The translations under genes and the position numbers were made by a program. Source: Erythrobacter sanguineus (GTDB lineage Bacteria > Pseudomonadota > Alphaproteobacteria > Sphingomonadales > Sphingomonadaceae). Taken from it: 64,000 nucleotides of DNA. A model generated the notes under the pieces. It was not told the origin of the DNA. It saw only the letters and a program-made list of their open reading frames with translations, and searched no databases. The stretch covers positions 41,921 through 105,920 of the forward strand of contig NZ_FRDF01000014.1 in NCBI RefSeq assembly GCF_900143235.1, written 5' to 3'. Positions 1-8,714 of this stretch are shown in pieces (within the stretch, counting starts at the first letter, position 1; each line of letters opens with the position of its first letter).

Positions 1-68
1 ATCTGCCCGCCATGGTCGAAAAACTGGTGCAGGCGGAAATCGCCCGGATCGTCGGCAAGAAAGTCTGA
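1..68 (+). CDS. C-terminal end of a PopZ-like (DUF2497) pole-organising protein, partial
   Basis: Only the last 21 codons are in the window, read from base 3 to the TGA at 66-68. The tail contains LPAMVEKLVQAEIARI, which matches the conserved C-terminal helix of DUF2497/PopZ proteins (LP-x-IVE-x-LV-x-x-EI-x-RI). PopZ forms a polar hub that in Caulobacter captures the ParB-parS complex. That role would fit the parAB/parS cluster found further right, but the link is inference. The first two bases belong to a truncated codon. The call rests on one short motif, so it is moderate. Confidence 0.55.
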   Translation, partial: LPAMVEKLVQAEIARIVGKKV

Positions 69-91
69 AGGCTGGAAAGTCTGAAGGCTGG
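60..91. repeat. Perfect 16-bp tandem duplication across the popZ stop
   Basis: AAAGTCTGAAGGCTGG occurs twice back to back (60-75 and 76-91). The first copy includes the stop codon of the upstream gene. The second is out of frame by one base, so the protein is unaffected. It looks like a recent slippage duplication between the upstream gene and the S9 peptidase gene. Confidence 0.9.
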
Positions 92-125
92 CGCCGCGCC
101 GCCACGCAGGCTAATCCTTGCGGCC

Positions 126-2321
126 ATGCGTAATCTTGCAGTTTCCGGCGCCCTGATTCCGATCATGCTCGCCGCCGCCCTTTTTGCCGCTCCCTTGGCC
201 GCGCAGGATGCGGCCGGGACAGCGCCCGCCCAAAGCGTGAGCATCCCCGGCCTGTCCGCCCCGCCGATGAGCGCGCGTGACCTTGTCACCATGCCGCGAC
301 TGGGTGCGCCAATGGTCAACCCCGCTGGCACGCTGGCGGTCTATGGGGTCACCACCACCGATCCGGAAAGCCTCACGCGCAGCACCGCCCATTACCTGCT
401 CGATCTGACGCAACCGGGCGCAGGGCCGGTGGCGCTCGATCTGGGAATGAAGGCCTCGTCGCTCGCCTTTGGGCCGGGCGGGCGGCTTTATTTCCTCAGC
501 AGCGAACATCCGGAAGCGAACGCCGAAGCGCGCAGCCGCGTGTGGCGGATCAGCATCGACGATGCGGGGCGGATCGGCGCGCCCGAACTGGTCGCCGACA
601 CGCCCGGCACCGACATCGCCGGGTTCAAACTGGCGCCGACCGGCGATGCCATCGCACTATGGGGCGAAGTGCCGCGCGAATGCCCGCGATTCGCGTGTCC
701 CGAGGCCACTGCGGCGCACCTGCCGGGGCCGGGCACCGGACGGCTTTATGATGGCGCTGGCGGGTTCTATCGCCATTGGGATCAGTGGGAAACGCCCGGT
801 ACCTATAGCCGCGTTTTCGTGTTCGGGCTGGAAAACGGCATGGCGGTGGGCGACGGCGTGCCGGTTGACGGCACCGATCCGGCCAACGGCCTCACCGGCG
901 ACACCCCGACCATGCCGTTCGGCGGGGGTGAGGATATCGCCTGGGCGCCCGATGGCGAACATCTCTATTTCGTCGCCCGCAAAGCCGACGGCGCGGAACC
1001 GGCCTCGACCAATTTCGACATCTACGTCTCCGACCTTTCGGGCGCTGCGCCGATCCTGCTGACCGCAGGCAACGCAGCAACCGACACCGCGCCGACGCCT
1101 TCGCCCAACGGGCGCTATCTTGCATGGCTGGCGATGGACCGGCCAACCTACGAGGCTGATCGCCTGTCGGTGCGGCTGCTCGACCTCGCCACCGGAAAGG
1201 CGCGCAACCTGACCGCCGATACCGATCTCAGCTTCGGCAGCCTGACGTGGGAAGCAGACGGCAAAAGCCTGATCGCGACCGCGCAGGAAGTGCTTGATAC
1301 CCCCGCCTTCCGCATCGATCCGGTGAGCGGCGCAGTGGCCCGGCTCGATCTGATGGCTGGGAACGAGGCGCATATTGCCAATCTCGCCGCGTTGCCGGGG
1401 GGGCGGCTGCTGTTCACCCGCGATTCGCTGGGCGCGCCTTCTGAGCTCTATCTCGCCGACGCAGGCCAGCAGGGCCGCCCGCTGACCGATGTCGCGACCA
1501 CCCGCATGGGAACCATGGCCAGCATTGTCACCCGTCGCTTCAGCTTTGCCGGAGCGAACGGCGACACGGTGTGGGGCCAGATCACCCGGCTGGCCGATCA
1601 GACCGGGCCGATCCCGGCGATCCTCTATATCCACGGCGGGCCGCAGGGCAGCTTCAATGATGGCTGGTCGAGCCGCTGGAACCCGCGCGTTGTCGCCAGC
1701 CAGGGCTACGCGGTGATCTCGGTCGATTTCCACGGCAGCACCGGATACGGGCAGGCCTTTACCGATGCGATTCGCAGCGACTGGGGCGGCAAGCCGCTGG
1801 AAGATTTGCAGAAAGGCCTCACCGCCGCGCTGGCTGCGGATCAGCAGATCGATGGCTCACGGGCCTGCGCGATGGGCGCGAGCTATGGCGGTTACATGGT
1901 CAACTGGATCGCCGGGCAATGGGCTGACCGGTTCGATTGCCTGATCCAGCATGATGGCTTGTTCGACATGCGCAGTTTTTACTATTCCACGGAAGAATTG
2001 TGGTTTCCGCGCTGGGATTTCGGCGGCTCCTACTCCGAGGCGCGCGAGACTTATGAACGCTGGAACCCGGCCAATCATGTCGATCAATGGAAAACCCCGA
2101 TGCTGGTGGTCGCCGGGGAGCGCGATTTCCGCGTGCCCTATACGCAAGGCCTGCAAAGCTTCACCGCCTTGCAGGAACGCGGCATCCCGTCGCAATTGCT
2201 GGTCTTCCCGGATGAAAACCACTGGGTGCTGGGTCCGAAGAACTCGCTGCAATGGCATAACACCGTGTTCGCATGGCTGGACCGCTGGCTGAAGCAGGAA
2301 AAGCCGGAGACGAGCGAATGA
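126..2321 (+). CDS. Secreted S9-family prolyl oligopeptidase-type peptidase
   Basis: The protein has 731 aa. An N-terminal signal peptide (about residues 1-26, hydrophobic core then AAPLAAQ) indicates export to the periplasm. The middle part is a WD40/beta-propeller-like region, as in dipeptidyl-peptidase-type S9 enzymes. The C-terminal alpha/beta-hydrolase domain shows the nucleophile motif GASYGGYM (Ser about 586), an acidic residue in GERDF (Asp about 667) and the catalytic His in DENHW (about 699), so the triad is complete. It should cleave short peptides from the N-terminus or after proline; the substrate cannot be told from sequence. Its stop overlaps the start of the next gene (ATGA), which suggests translational coupling. 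Confidence 0.9.
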   Translation: MRNLAVSGALIPIMLAAALFAAPLAAQDAAGTAPAQSVSIPGLSAPPMSARDLVTMPRLGAPMVNPAGTLAVYGVTTTDPESLTRSTAHYLLDLTQPGAGPVALDLGMKASSLAFGPGGRLYFLSSEHPEANAEARSRVWRISIDDAGRIGAPELVADTPGTDIAGFKLAPTGDAIALWGEVPRECPRFACPEATAAHLPGPGTGRLYDGAGGFYRHWDQWETPGTYSRVFVFGLENGMAVGDGVPVDGTDPANGLTGDTPTMPFGGGEDIAWAPDGEHLYFVARKADGAEPASTNFDIYVSDLSGAAPILLTAGNAATDTAPTPSPNGRYLAWLAMDRPTYEADRLSVRLLDLATGKARNLTADTDLSFGSLTWEADGKSLIATAQEVLDTPAFRIDPVSGAVARLDLMAGNEAHIANLAALPGGRLLFTRDSLGAPSELYLADAGQQGRPLTDVATTRMGTMASIVTRRFSFAGANGDTVWGQITRLADQTGPIPAILYIHGGPQGSFNDGWSSRWNPRVVASQGYAVISVDFHGSTGYGQAFTDAIRSDWGGKPLEDLQKGLTAALAADQQIDGSRACAMGASYGGYMVNWIAGQWADRFDCLIQHDGLFDMRSFYYSTEELWFPRWDFGGSYSEARETYERWNPANHVDQWKTPMLVVAGERDFRVPYTQGLQSFTALQERGIPSQLLVFPDENHWVLGPKNSLQWHNTVFAWLDRWLKQEKPETSE

Positions 2322-2731
2322 GCCGCAAGGAACTGCTTTCGGCCCAGACCTCGCTTGCCAAGCATTACGGCGATCCGGCCAAGGGCACGCAGATCACCCG
2401 TCACATCATGCTGTGTTCGGTTTCCGACAAGCAGAAATGCTGTTCGCGCGAGGACGGGGAGGAAGCGTGGAAATTCCTCAAGACCCGGCTCAAGGAACGC
2501 GGACTGGTCGGGCCGCAACGCGGGGATGACAGCAACCGCGGTGCGGGGGGCGGCATCCAGCGCAGCAAGGCCGATTGCCTGCAGATCTGCGCGGCGGGGC
2601 CGGTCGCGGTCGTGTGGCCGGACGGCGTGTGGTATCACTCGTGCTCGCCCGACGTGCTCGACCGCATCATCGAGGAACATCTGGTCGGCGGCGTCCCGGT
2701 GGAAGACTTCAGGCTCCGCCCGCCCGCCTAA
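2318..2731 (+). CDS. Thioredoxin-like 2Fe-2S ferredoxin
   Basis: A 137-aa protein of the COG3411-type family: a thioredoxin fold that binds a 2Fe-2S cluster through two CxxxxC-like pairs. Visible cysteines include [12 protein letters not shown] near residue 35, DCLQIC near residue 90 and HSC near residue 108. It is probably a soluble electron carrier of unknown partner. The ATG overlaps the TGA of the S9 peptidase gene. Its TAA shares bases with the stop of the convergent membrane-protein gene (CTAA). A functional link to the peptidase is not evident. Confidence 0.85.
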   Translation: MSRKELLSAQTSLAKHYGDPAKGTQITRHIMLCSVSDKQKCCSREDGEEAWKFLKTRLKERGLVGPQRGDDSNRGAGGGIQRSKADCLQICAAGPVAVVWPDGVWYHSCSPDVLDRIIEEHLVGGVPVEDFRLRPPA

Positions 2732-3039
2732 TCATCCTTGGGCAGCCAGAATTCGTCGCGCCCGGGCAGGCGATTATCGACCGATTCGTCATGACCCGTC
2801 CCGTTGGACAGGAAGGCAAGCCCCATCAATCCGCCGCCAAGCAGCATGGTGAGGCTGATTCCCAAGGCCACCGCGATGTAGAAATGCACCGAAATCATAC
2901 CGTTATAGGCAAACAACAGCCCCATCGCCACCGCCACCACCAGTGTGGTGACCGCCAGCAGCAATTTCATGATCTGGCGATAGCGCGCCCAGGCATGGGC
3001 CGCGTTCACAGGATCATCGAGCGGGGATTTGCGCGTCAT
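2728..3039 (-). CDS. Small two-TM membrane protein of unknown function
   Basis: A 103-aa protein starting [11 protein letters not shown] longer upstream reading is open, but this ATG lies just before the first recognisable protein-like segment. Two hydrophobic segments (about residues 24-46 and 51-75, the second glycine-rich) predict an inner-membrane hairpin. The C-terminus is short, charged and cytosolic or periplasmic. Similar short proteins are common and uncharacterised in sphingomonads. No motif suggests an activity. Confidence 0.7.
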   Translation of the reverse strand: MTRKSPLDDPVNAAHAWARYRQIMKLLLAVTTLVVAVAMGLLFAYNGMISVHFYIAVALGISLTMLLGGGLMGLAFLSNGTGHDESVDNRLPGRDEFWLPKDD

Positions 3040-3181
3040 CGGCCCGACATGGCCCGCACACCGGCGCATTGCAACGCGCAAAGGATGCAAGCCCCGGTTC
3101 GCGCCATGCAAGCGCCGCCAGCCACGGATTCGCTTTTTCACCACAGACATGGCACTTTCCCCCCGGAGAGAGGAGTCGGCC

Positions 3182-3613
3182 ATGAACATTGCCAACATCA
3201 TCGCCCACCGCGCAGGGTCTAACATTATCGCCTGCGACGTTTCGACCCCGGTGGCCGAGGCCGTCGGCATCCTTGCGAGCAAGCGCATCGGCGCCCTACC
3301 GGTGCTGCGTGATGGCCGGGTGGCGGGGATCGTGTCGGAACGTGACGTGATCTACCGTCTTGCCGATCATGGGCGCGACTGCCTTGATCTGACGGTCGAA
3401 CAGATCATGACCTCGCCTGCGGTAACGGTCGAACCATCGACCTCGATCGACGATGCGCTGGCGATGATGACCCGCCGCCGGTTCCGCCACTTTCCGGTGG
3501 TCGAGGACGGCAAGCTGGTCGCCTTCATCTCGATCGGCGATCTGGTGAAACACAAGATCGACGAAGTGCAGCACGAGGCCGAAGCGCTGCGCAATTACAT
3601 TCAGGCGGTCTGA
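3182..3613 (+). CDS. CBS-domain protein
   Basis: A 143-aa protein made of two CBS repeats, about residues 10-65 and 72-130. The paired repeats (ALPVLRDGRVAGIVSERDV, then FPVVEDGKLVAFISIGDLV) form one Bateman module that normally binds adenine nucleotides. No fused catalytic domain is present. The ATG at 3182 was chosen because a strong GAGAGGAG-type ribosome binding site lies just upstream, and because longer starts overlap non-coding-looking sequence. Stand-alone proteins of this type are common in Alphaproteobacteria and their regulatory target is usually unknown. Confidence 0.9.
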   Translation: MNIANIIAHRAGSNIIACDVSTPVAEAVGILASKRIGALPVLRDGRVAGIVSERDVIYRLADHGRDCLDLTVEQIMTSPAVTVEPSTSIDDALAMMTRRRFRHFPVVEDGKLVAFISIGDLVKHKIDEVQHEAEALRNYIQAV

Positions 3614-3652
3614 AGGCTTGAGCTTGGCCGCCGGGCACCCTAAATTGCAATC

Positions 3653-3985
3653 ATGACAACCCAGACCCTCACGCTCACCCCGTCCGCCGCACAACGGATC
3701 GCGCTGATTGCCGAAAAGCAGGCGCGCCCGGCGATTTTGCGCCTTGCGGTCGAAGGGGGCGGCTGTTCGGGGTTTCAGTACAAGTTCGACCTCGCCGACG
3801 CGCCAGAGGGTGACGACATGGTGAGCGAGACCGACGGGGTGAAGCTGGTGGTCGATCCGATGAGCCTCGATCTGATCGCGGGCAGCGTGGTCGATTTCGT
3901 CGAATCGCTCGGCGGCGCGGCGTTCAAGGTCGAAAACCCGCAAGCGGCCGCCGGTTGCGGCTGCGGGTCAAGCTTCGGGATTTGA
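3653..3985 (+). CDS. A-type iron-sulfur cluster carrier (HesB/IscA/ErpA family)
   Basis: A 110-aa protein with the three family cysteines: GGGCSGF (Cys about 43) and GCGCGSSF near the C-terminus. These ligate an Fe-S cluster in transit to apo-enzymes. The size is typical. Sequence alone does not separate ErpA from IscA or SufA; the stand-alone position outside an isc or suf operon favours an ErpA-like role. It lies 38 bases upstream of the exonuclease III gene, in the same direction. Confidence 0.9.
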   Translation: MTTQTLTLTPSAAQRIALIAEKQARPAILRLAVEGGGCSGFQYKFDLADAPEGDDMVSETDGVKLVVDPMSLDLIAGSVVDFVESLGGAAFKVENPQAAAGCGCGSSFGI

Positions 3986-4023
3986 ATTAGACCCGCGCGC
4001 CGCTTTGGGGCATCAGGGCGCGC

Positions 4024-4818
4024 ATGAAAATCGCCACCTTCAACATCAACGGCATCAAGGCGCGCTTGCCGCGGCTCAAGGAATGGCTTGCCGAAACGCG
4101 GCCCGCAGTCGCCTGCCTGCAGGAAATCAAGTCGCAGGATGAAGGCTTCCCCGCTGGCGAGATCGAGGAACTCGGCTACAGCGCGATCTGGCACGGGCAG
4201 AAAGCCTTCAACGGGGTCGCCATCCTCGTCGATAGTCAGGCCGGTTACACCATCACCGAAGTGCAGCGCGGGCTCGGCGTCGACGGGCCGAAGGACGGTG
4301 AGGGCGAGCAGGCGCGCTATCTCGAAGCGGAAGTGAACGGGGTGCGCATCGCCTGTCTCTACCTGCCCAACGGCAACCCCCAGCCGGGGCCGAAATTCAC
4401 CTACAAGCTGGCATGGATGGAGGCCTTGCGCGCGCGCATGGCGCAAATCTGGGCCGAAGAGGTCCCCGCCGTGGTGCTCGGCGATTTCAATGTCATCCCC
4501 GAAGATGATGACACCTGGTCGGTCAAGGCGATGCAGGACGACGCGCTGATGCAGCCCGAATCGCGCGATGCCTATGCGCGTTTCCTCAATGACGGATGGA
4601 CTGACGCCCTGCGCACCCACAATCCGCGCGGGGGCGTGTGGACATATTGGGATTATCAGGCCGGCGCATGGCAGCGCGACCACGGCTTCCGGATCGATCA
4701 CATCCTGCTGTCACCCGAATGCGCCGACCGGCTGGAAAGCGTCGGCGTCGACAAGGCTCATCGCGGGCGCGAAAAGGCCAGCGACCATGCGCCTGTCTGG
4801 GTGCGCCTGAAGGCGTGA
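4024..4818 (+). CDS. xth: Exodeoxyribonuclease III
   Basis: A 264-aa protein of the endonuclease/exonuclease/phosphatase fold. Family motifs are in order: MKIATFNINGIKARL at the start, CLQEIKSQ (catalytic Glu about 35), LYLPNGNP, GDFNVIPEDDD and, near the end, DHAPVWV with the catalytic Asp-His. It acts as an AP endonuclease and 3'-5' exonuclease in base-excision repair. The ATG start follows directly from the conserved N-terminus. No odd features. Confidence 0.95.
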   Translation: MKIATFNINGIKARLPRLKEWLAETRPAVACLQEIKSQDEGFPAGEIEELGYSAIWHGQKAFNGVAILVDSQAGYTITEVQRGLGVDGPKDGEGEQARYLEAEVNGVRIACLYLPNGNPQPGPKFTYKLAWMEALRARMAQIWAEEVPAVVLGDFNVIPEDDDTWSVKAMQDDALMQPESRDAYARFLNDGWTDALRTHNPRGGVWTYWDYQAGAWQRDHGFRIDHILLSPECADRLESVGVDKAHRGREKASDHAPVWVRLKA

Positions 4819-4838
4819 TCCTCGCCGGGTCCTTGTCG

Positions 4839-5010
4839 CCCTACCGCTGCGCTACTTGAGGGCGGTTTCCCTTCCGGCGCTACTCCCGTTGGCTGTCTCT
4901 GATCAGCGCGAAGCGCCGCAAGCCCGGAGTCGAAGCCGAAGGCGCAGACGTGCGAAGCACACCTGCACGGGCGCCCGCAGCGGCGTGGGGGCTTGCCCCC
5001 ACAGCAGCCG
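4839..5010. repeat. Intergenic repeat-like segment with a G/C palindrome
   Basis: The gap between the convergent xth and hydrolase genes begins with CCTACCGCTGCGCTACTTGAG, closely resembling the segment from about 5.56 kb further along the chromosome at 55600 (CCTATCGCTTCGCTACATGAG). Both are followed by a CCCTT-S-CGGC block. A perfect short palindrome GTGGGGGCTTGCCCCCAC lies at 4985-5002. It may be a diverged mobile intergenic repeat that also terminates transcription. No coding potential is apparent. Confidence 0.45.
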
Positions 5011-5016
5011 CGAGGA

Positions 5017-5688
5017 TCACCTATAAAAGATATGCGTGTCGATCTGCGCAAGCTTGGTCTTGCGCTGGCTCCAGCCGGGGCGGACATATCTGGCGTGGAA
5101 GAACACTGCATCGCCCGCTTCGGATTGCCACATGCCCTGATGCGCAATCTGCGCGATCGCCACGGCGCGACCCCAGGCGGCTGATCCGGTGCGAACCTGC
5201 GGCATCCGGGTGCCGCGCATGAAGGAAAACTGCCCCTTCTGGCGCACGACGCCGCAATAGCTCGCCGGGAAGCGATTATCCTCGCTGCGGTTGATGATCA
5301 CTTGCGCCACCGCCAGCTGGCCCGCCAGCGGCTCGCCGCGCGCCTCGAAATAGACCGCGCCGGCAAGGCAGCGCATGTCATCGCTGAGCAAGGCGGCATC
5401 GGCATCGATCATGCCCACCAGTTCGCCAAGCGATCCGGCCTCGGTCAGAACCGGCGCTGCGGGCGCTGGGGGAAGCGGCTGCACCACTTCTTCGGAAATG
5501 AACACGGTTGGTTCAGGAACCAGTTCCGTTGCCGGGGCCGGATCGGCCGCACCGGAAAGGGAAAACTGGTCATTGGCCGATGCATCTGCATCCGGGGCCA
5601 GAGCCGCAACGCCATCGACGCCGGGAACAGTGACGGTCGCGGCGGCCAGTGCGGCCAGTGCGACAAGGGAAAAAGTCTTGCGACTCAT
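5017..5688 (-). CDS. Exported SleB-type cell wall hydrolase
   Basis: A 223-aa protein with an N-terminal signal peptide (about residues 1-27) and a Pro/Glu/Val-rich linker. The C-terminal Hydrolase_2 (SleB/CwlJ) domain covers about residues 105-223. Domain hallmarks are CLAGAVYFEARGEP with the catalytic-type Glu, AVAQVIINR, and GQFSF and FHA-RYVRP near the end. It probably cleaves the glycan strand of peptidoglycan in the periplasm. The name comes from spore germination enzymes, but in Gram-negatives the role is general wall remodelling. Confidence 0.9.
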   Translation of the reverse strand: MSRKTFSLVALAALAAATVTVPGVDGVAALAPDADASANDQFSLSGAADPAPATELVPEPTVFISEEVVQPLPPAPAAPVLTEAGSLGELVGMIDADAALLSDDMRCLAGAVYFEARGEPLAGQLAVAQVIINRSEDNRFPASYCGVVRQKGQFSFMRGTRMPQVRTGSAAWGRAVAIAQIAHQGMWQSEAGDAVFFHARYVRPGWSQRKTKLAQIDTHIFYR

Positions 5689-5744
5689 GGACTCTACTAT
5701 TCGGGCGGTGAGCGCGCTCCGACGCAGGCGGAAACCCTGTGTGA

Positions 5745-5760
5745 AATTTCACGTGAATGT
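5745..5760. promoter_or_regulatory. Weak parS-like palindrome upstream of the wall hydrolase
   Basis: The core TTTCACGTGAA matches the centre of the parS sites found at 17.5-20.8 kb, but only 11 of 16 positions agree with TGTTTCACGTGAAACA and the flanks are wrong on both sides. It lies about 57 bases upstream of the hydrolase start. It could be a degenerate site or chance. Confidence 0.2.
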
Positions 5761-5890
5761 TAGGGGTTCAAAAAAGCCTGCCGGCCGCTCCCCGTCTGCG
5801 TGCTGATCGGACAACCGAATTGTTGCCGCGCCAGCCTGCGCCAGGAAGTTGACGCGCCAAATAGCCATGCGCGCTCCGGCGTCAAGTTAA

Positions 5891-6223
5891 TCACGCAATT
5901 TGCGCGATGAACCGTTCCGCATTGGCGATATCCACCTCAATCAGCCAGATATCCGGGTCCTGACGCCGCCGCCGCGTCAGATATTCGGAAAATTCCTGTC
6001 TATTTTCAGGGTCTTCGTTTTTTGTAGCAACAAAAGAACGTGAACCGTCAAGCGCGGGCATCCTTTCATAAAGCGTTGATGCTTCCCCGCGATAGGTGGT
6101 TACCACGAGCACCGTCCCCGCATCGCGCTCGCCCTTGGCCAGAACCGTGCCGAACCCGCCTTGCGATTCGGCAAGGCGCAGGATCGCACCCGCTTCCAGA
6201 TGCGCAGGGATGCGGTCGCTCAC
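5891..6223 (-). CDS. DUF1491 family protein
   Basis: A 110-aa protein with a GTG start that overlaps the TGA of the preceding thioesterase gene (GTGA). The N-terminal half RIPAHLEAGAILRLAESQGG followed by GTVLAKGERDAGTVLV is the DUF1491 pattern. The C-terminal RRRRQDPDIWLIEVDIANAE matches the family's ending. Function is unknown. The overlap suggests cotranscription with the thioesterase gene and ptsN. A longer upstream reading exists but lies in shadow sequence. Confidence 0.85.
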   Translation of the reverse strand: MSDRIPAHLEAGAILRLAESQGGFGTVLAKGERDAGTVLVVTTYRGEASTLYERMPALDGSRSFVATKNEDPENRQEFSEYLTRRRRQDPDIWLIEVDIANAERFIAQIA

Positions 6224-6708
6224 GGCTCGGCCGTATAGCCCGGCAGGCTGGACAGCGCGATGCGCGAGCGCATGAAGGTGCCGGTGCCACGCCCGATTTC
6301 CTCGCCCTCTGCATCCACCAGCCGCGCTTCGGCGACAAACACCCGCCGCCGCCCGCTGACCCAACGCCCCTCGGCTGTGACGGTGCCGGCGCGCACCGGC
6401 TTGGTGAAATGCAGGTTGAAACTGGTGGTAAGCAGAAAGCGATCAGTCGCCAGCGTGTTGGCCGCATAGAAGGCCGCATCGTCGAGCATCTTGAAATAGA
6501 TCGTCCCGTGGGCCGCGCCTGCTGCGTGGTAATCATCGGGCGTGATGGTGAAGCTCAGGCGTGAAAGGCCTTCAGCCGGAATGTGCAGGTGCGAAGCAAA
6601 CTTGGCGTTGACCGGCGCGGAGGCATAAAGGCGCTCCAGTGCGCGGTAATGGCCCTCGGCCCCAGTGGCGGAGGCCGAAGCGAGGGCGGCATGTTCGGTC
6701 GTACTCAT
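6220..6708 (-). CDS. PaaI-family hotdog thioesterase
   Basis: A 162-aa protein with a single hotdog domain over about residues 40-155. The central helix segment HAAGAAHGTIYFKMLDDAAFYAA resembles the PaaI/4HBT active-site region, and the last strands read RAGTVTAEGRW-V-SGRRRVFVAEARL. It probably hydrolyses acyl- or aryl-CoA thioesters; the substrate is not predictable. It lies between ptsN upstream and the overlapping DUF1491 gene. Confidence 0.85.
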   Translation of the reverse strand: MSTTEHAALASASATGAEGHYRALERLYASAPVNAKFASHLHIPAEGLSRLSFTITPDDYHAAGAAHGTIYFKMLDDAAFYAANTLATDRFLLTTSFNLHFTKPVRAGTVTAEGRWVSGRRRVFVAEARLVDAEGEEIGRGTGTFMRSRIALSSLPGYTAEP

Positions 6709-6726
6709 GATCTTGGGGCAGGTGCG

Positions 6727-7188
6727 TCAGGCGGCATCACGTTCAAACTGGTGGGTGAGCAGCGCATAGACCGCCTCGGCATCGGGCGCATCAGCCAGCA
6801 TCTGCAGCTTAGCTTCGTCACGGGTCAGGCGCGAGATCGCGGCGAGCGCATGCAAATGGGTCGCTCCGGCGTTCTCGGGCGAAACGAGCCCGCACACCAG
6901 CGTGACAGGCCGGGCATCGGCAGCCGCGAATTCAAGCGGCTGATCAAGCCGGATCAGCGCCAGCGAAGGGCGCCGCACATTCTTGCTGCGGCAATGCGGA
7001 ATCGCCACCCCGCGACCGAAACCGGTGCTGCCCAGCGCTTCGCGCGCTTCGAGGTTTTCCAGCAGTTCTTCCCGGTCGAGATCATAGGCATCCGCCAGCA
7101 ATTGCGCGATGGCCGCCAGCACCCCCGCTTTGCTGTCGATCCGGTCAAACTGGATCGCCTGCGGGGAAAGGGCCAGATTTACATCCAT
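6727..7188 (-). CDS. ptsN: PTS IIA-like nitrogen-regulatory protein
   Basis: A 153-aa EIIA-fructose/mannitol-type domain. The phosphorylated histidine is in GVAIPHCRS (about residue 67), and LEAREALGSTGFG precedes it, as in EIIA-Ntr proteins. It is a phospho-acceptor in the nitrogen PTS and regulates potassium, nitrogen and stress processes by binding partners, not sugar transport. It lies downstream of hpf in the same direction, the usual rpoN-hpf-ptsN order minus rpoN. Confidence 0.9.
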   Translation of the reverse strand: MDVNLALSPQAIQFDRIDSKAGVLAAIAQLLADAYDLDREELLENLEAREALGSTGFGRGVAIPHCRSKNVRRPSLALIRLDQPLEFAAADARPVTLVCGLVSPENAGATHLHALAAISRLTRDEAKLQMLADAPDAEAVYALLTHQFERDAA

Positions 7189-7345
7189 TTTTTGCGAATC
7201 CCGAATGAGTATGCCTGCAAGCAGTGCAAGTCCGGCCTGACAGGGTCACGAGGGTTCCTGCCGACCGGGGCGGTGTGCCCTCCTGCTGCTGCCGCCTGAG
7301 TCTTGCGCCGGGCGGTCAAAATGCCCCCAATAACCGGCCCGAACC

Positions 7346-7912
7346 CTATTTCGGCTCAACCCACCCGATCGAGCCATCGGCACGCCGGTAAACCATATTA
7401 TGCCTGTCGGTACCAGCATTTTTGAAGAACAGCGCGGTGGTGTTCCTGAGATCCATCATCATCACCGCATCCGCCACGCTGGCGGTGGGGATGTCGACCC
7501 GGGTCTCGGCAATCACCAAAGGGGCATCGGCGGCCAATTCCTCCTCGTCATCCACTTCGACCGCGAAGATGGTGTAGGCGGCTTCTTCCTCGGCGCGGGA
7601 ATGGTCGGCCTGCTGGTGGTGATCGGTCAACCGGCGCTTGTAACGGCGCAGCTGCTTGTTGATCTTGGCAACCGCATCATCGAGCGCGAAATGCGCATCC
7701 TGCGCCTGTCCCTGCGCCTTGAGCATCAGCCCCTGCATGACATGGGTGATGATGTCGCAGGTAAACGCCCCGCCGGGTGCCTTGCCGAAGGTGACGTGGC
7801 TGGACAGCGCCTTGTCGAAATATTTCTCGACCACCGCGCCAAGCCGGTCGGCGGCGTGTTCCTGCAACGCGCTGCCCGTGTCCATCTGATGGCCTGAAAC
7901 CCGAATATCCAT
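7346..7912 (-). CDS. hpf: Long-form ribosome hibernation promoting factor
   Basis: A 188-aa protein. The N-terminal S30AE domain (about residues 1-100, starting MDIRVSGHQMDTG) binds the 30S decoding region. A linker rich in acidic residues and the C-terminal dimerisation domain (VDIPTASVADAVMMMDLRN-TALFFKNA) identify the long form that makes 100S dimers. It stops translation in stationary phase. The gene is 157 bases upstream of ptsN and both read leftward. Confidence 0.95.
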   Translation of the reverse strand: MDIRVSGHQMDTGSALQEHAADRLGAVVEKYFDKALSSHVTFGKAPGGAFTCDIITHVMQGLMLKAQGQAQDAHFALDDAVAKINKQLRRYKRRLTDHHQQADHSRAEEEAAYTIFAVEVDDEEELAADAPLVIAETRVDIPTASVADAVMMMDLRNTTALFFKNAGTDRHNMVYRRADGSIGWVEPK

Positions 7913-7969
7913 GTCATTGCCCTCCGTTGGGTGATGAGGAACCCGTGATGCGTGGTGCGCGCCGATTCG

Positions 7970-8665
7970 TCAGCGCGTCCAGATGGCGTTATCGATCCCC
8001 GCGATGAAGCTGCGATGCCGCTCCAGCTCCTCGGGCAAGGCGGCGTGGGGGCGGGGCGAGCGCACCGGACGCGTCGGCGCAGGCGCGGCACCAGCGGAAA
8101 TGGTGGTCTCCACCAAGGTGACGCTCTCCGCCTCGACCAGCCCCAGCCCGATCTGCCGCCCGCCGGTCAGTTCGACATAGACCTGCGCCAGCAATTCGGC
8201 ATCAAGCAGCGCGCCGTGCTTGACCCGGTGCGAACGATCAATCCCGTAGCGGGTGCACAGCGCATCAAGCGAATTCTTTGCGCCGGGATGTTTCCTGCGG
8301 GCGAGCGCAACCGTGTCGACCATGCGATCAAGGCTGATCGCAACGCGGCCGGCGCGTTCAAGCTCGCCATTGAGGAAGCCGAAATCGAACCCGGCGTTGT
8401 GCGCCACCAGCGGATCATCGCCGAGAAATTCGAGCAGTTCATCCGCCAGCTCGGCAAAGCGCGGCTTGGTGGCAAGGAAGGCGGCAGACAGGCCGTGCAC
8501 CCGCTCCGCCTCGATCGGCATGTCGCGGTCGGGGTTGAAATAGGCGTGGAAGGTGCGGCCCGTTTCGACCCGGCCGACCATTTCGATGCAGCCGATTTCC
8601 ACCATGCGATCACCGGTCCTGGGATCGAGTCCGGTGGTTTCGGTGTCGAAGATAATCTCACGCAT
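7970..8665 (-). CDS. dnaQ: DNA polymerase III epsilon subunit (3'-5' proofreading exonuclease)
   Basis: A 231-aa DEDDh exonuclease. Exo I is FDTETTGLDP (residues 6-15), Exo II is HNAGFDFGFLN and Exo III is HRVKHGALLDAELL. The C-terminal 50 residues, proline-rich, would carry the clamp and alpha-subunit contacts. It proofreads chromosome replication. The ATG at MREIIFDTE was chosen because the exonuclease motif must lie a few residues from the N-terminus; the longer open frame is not family-like. It follows coaE. Confidence 0.95.
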   Translation of the reverse strand: MREIIFDTETTGLDPRTGDRMVEIGCIEMVGRVETGRTFHAYFNPDRDMPIEAERVHGLSAAFLATKPRFAELADELLEFLGDDPLVAHNAGFDFGFLNGELERAGRVAISLDRMVDTVALARRKHPGAKNSLDALCTRYGIDRSHRVKHGALLDAELLAQVYVELTGGRQIGLGLVEAESVTLVETTISAGAAPAPTRPVRSPRPHAALPEELERHRSFIAGIDNAIWTR

Positions 8666-8714
8666 TGGCCGCACTATCTGCCCAAGCCATGCCGCTGGCA
8701 AGAGCCGCCTTGCA

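Noticed and set aside
7189..7345. Possible 4.5S/SRP RNA in the hpf-ptsN gap (a GTCAGGCCGGA stretch on the minus strand)
   Set aside because: The essential GGAAGG-AGCAGCC loop is absent and the flanks do not pair into the expected hairpin.
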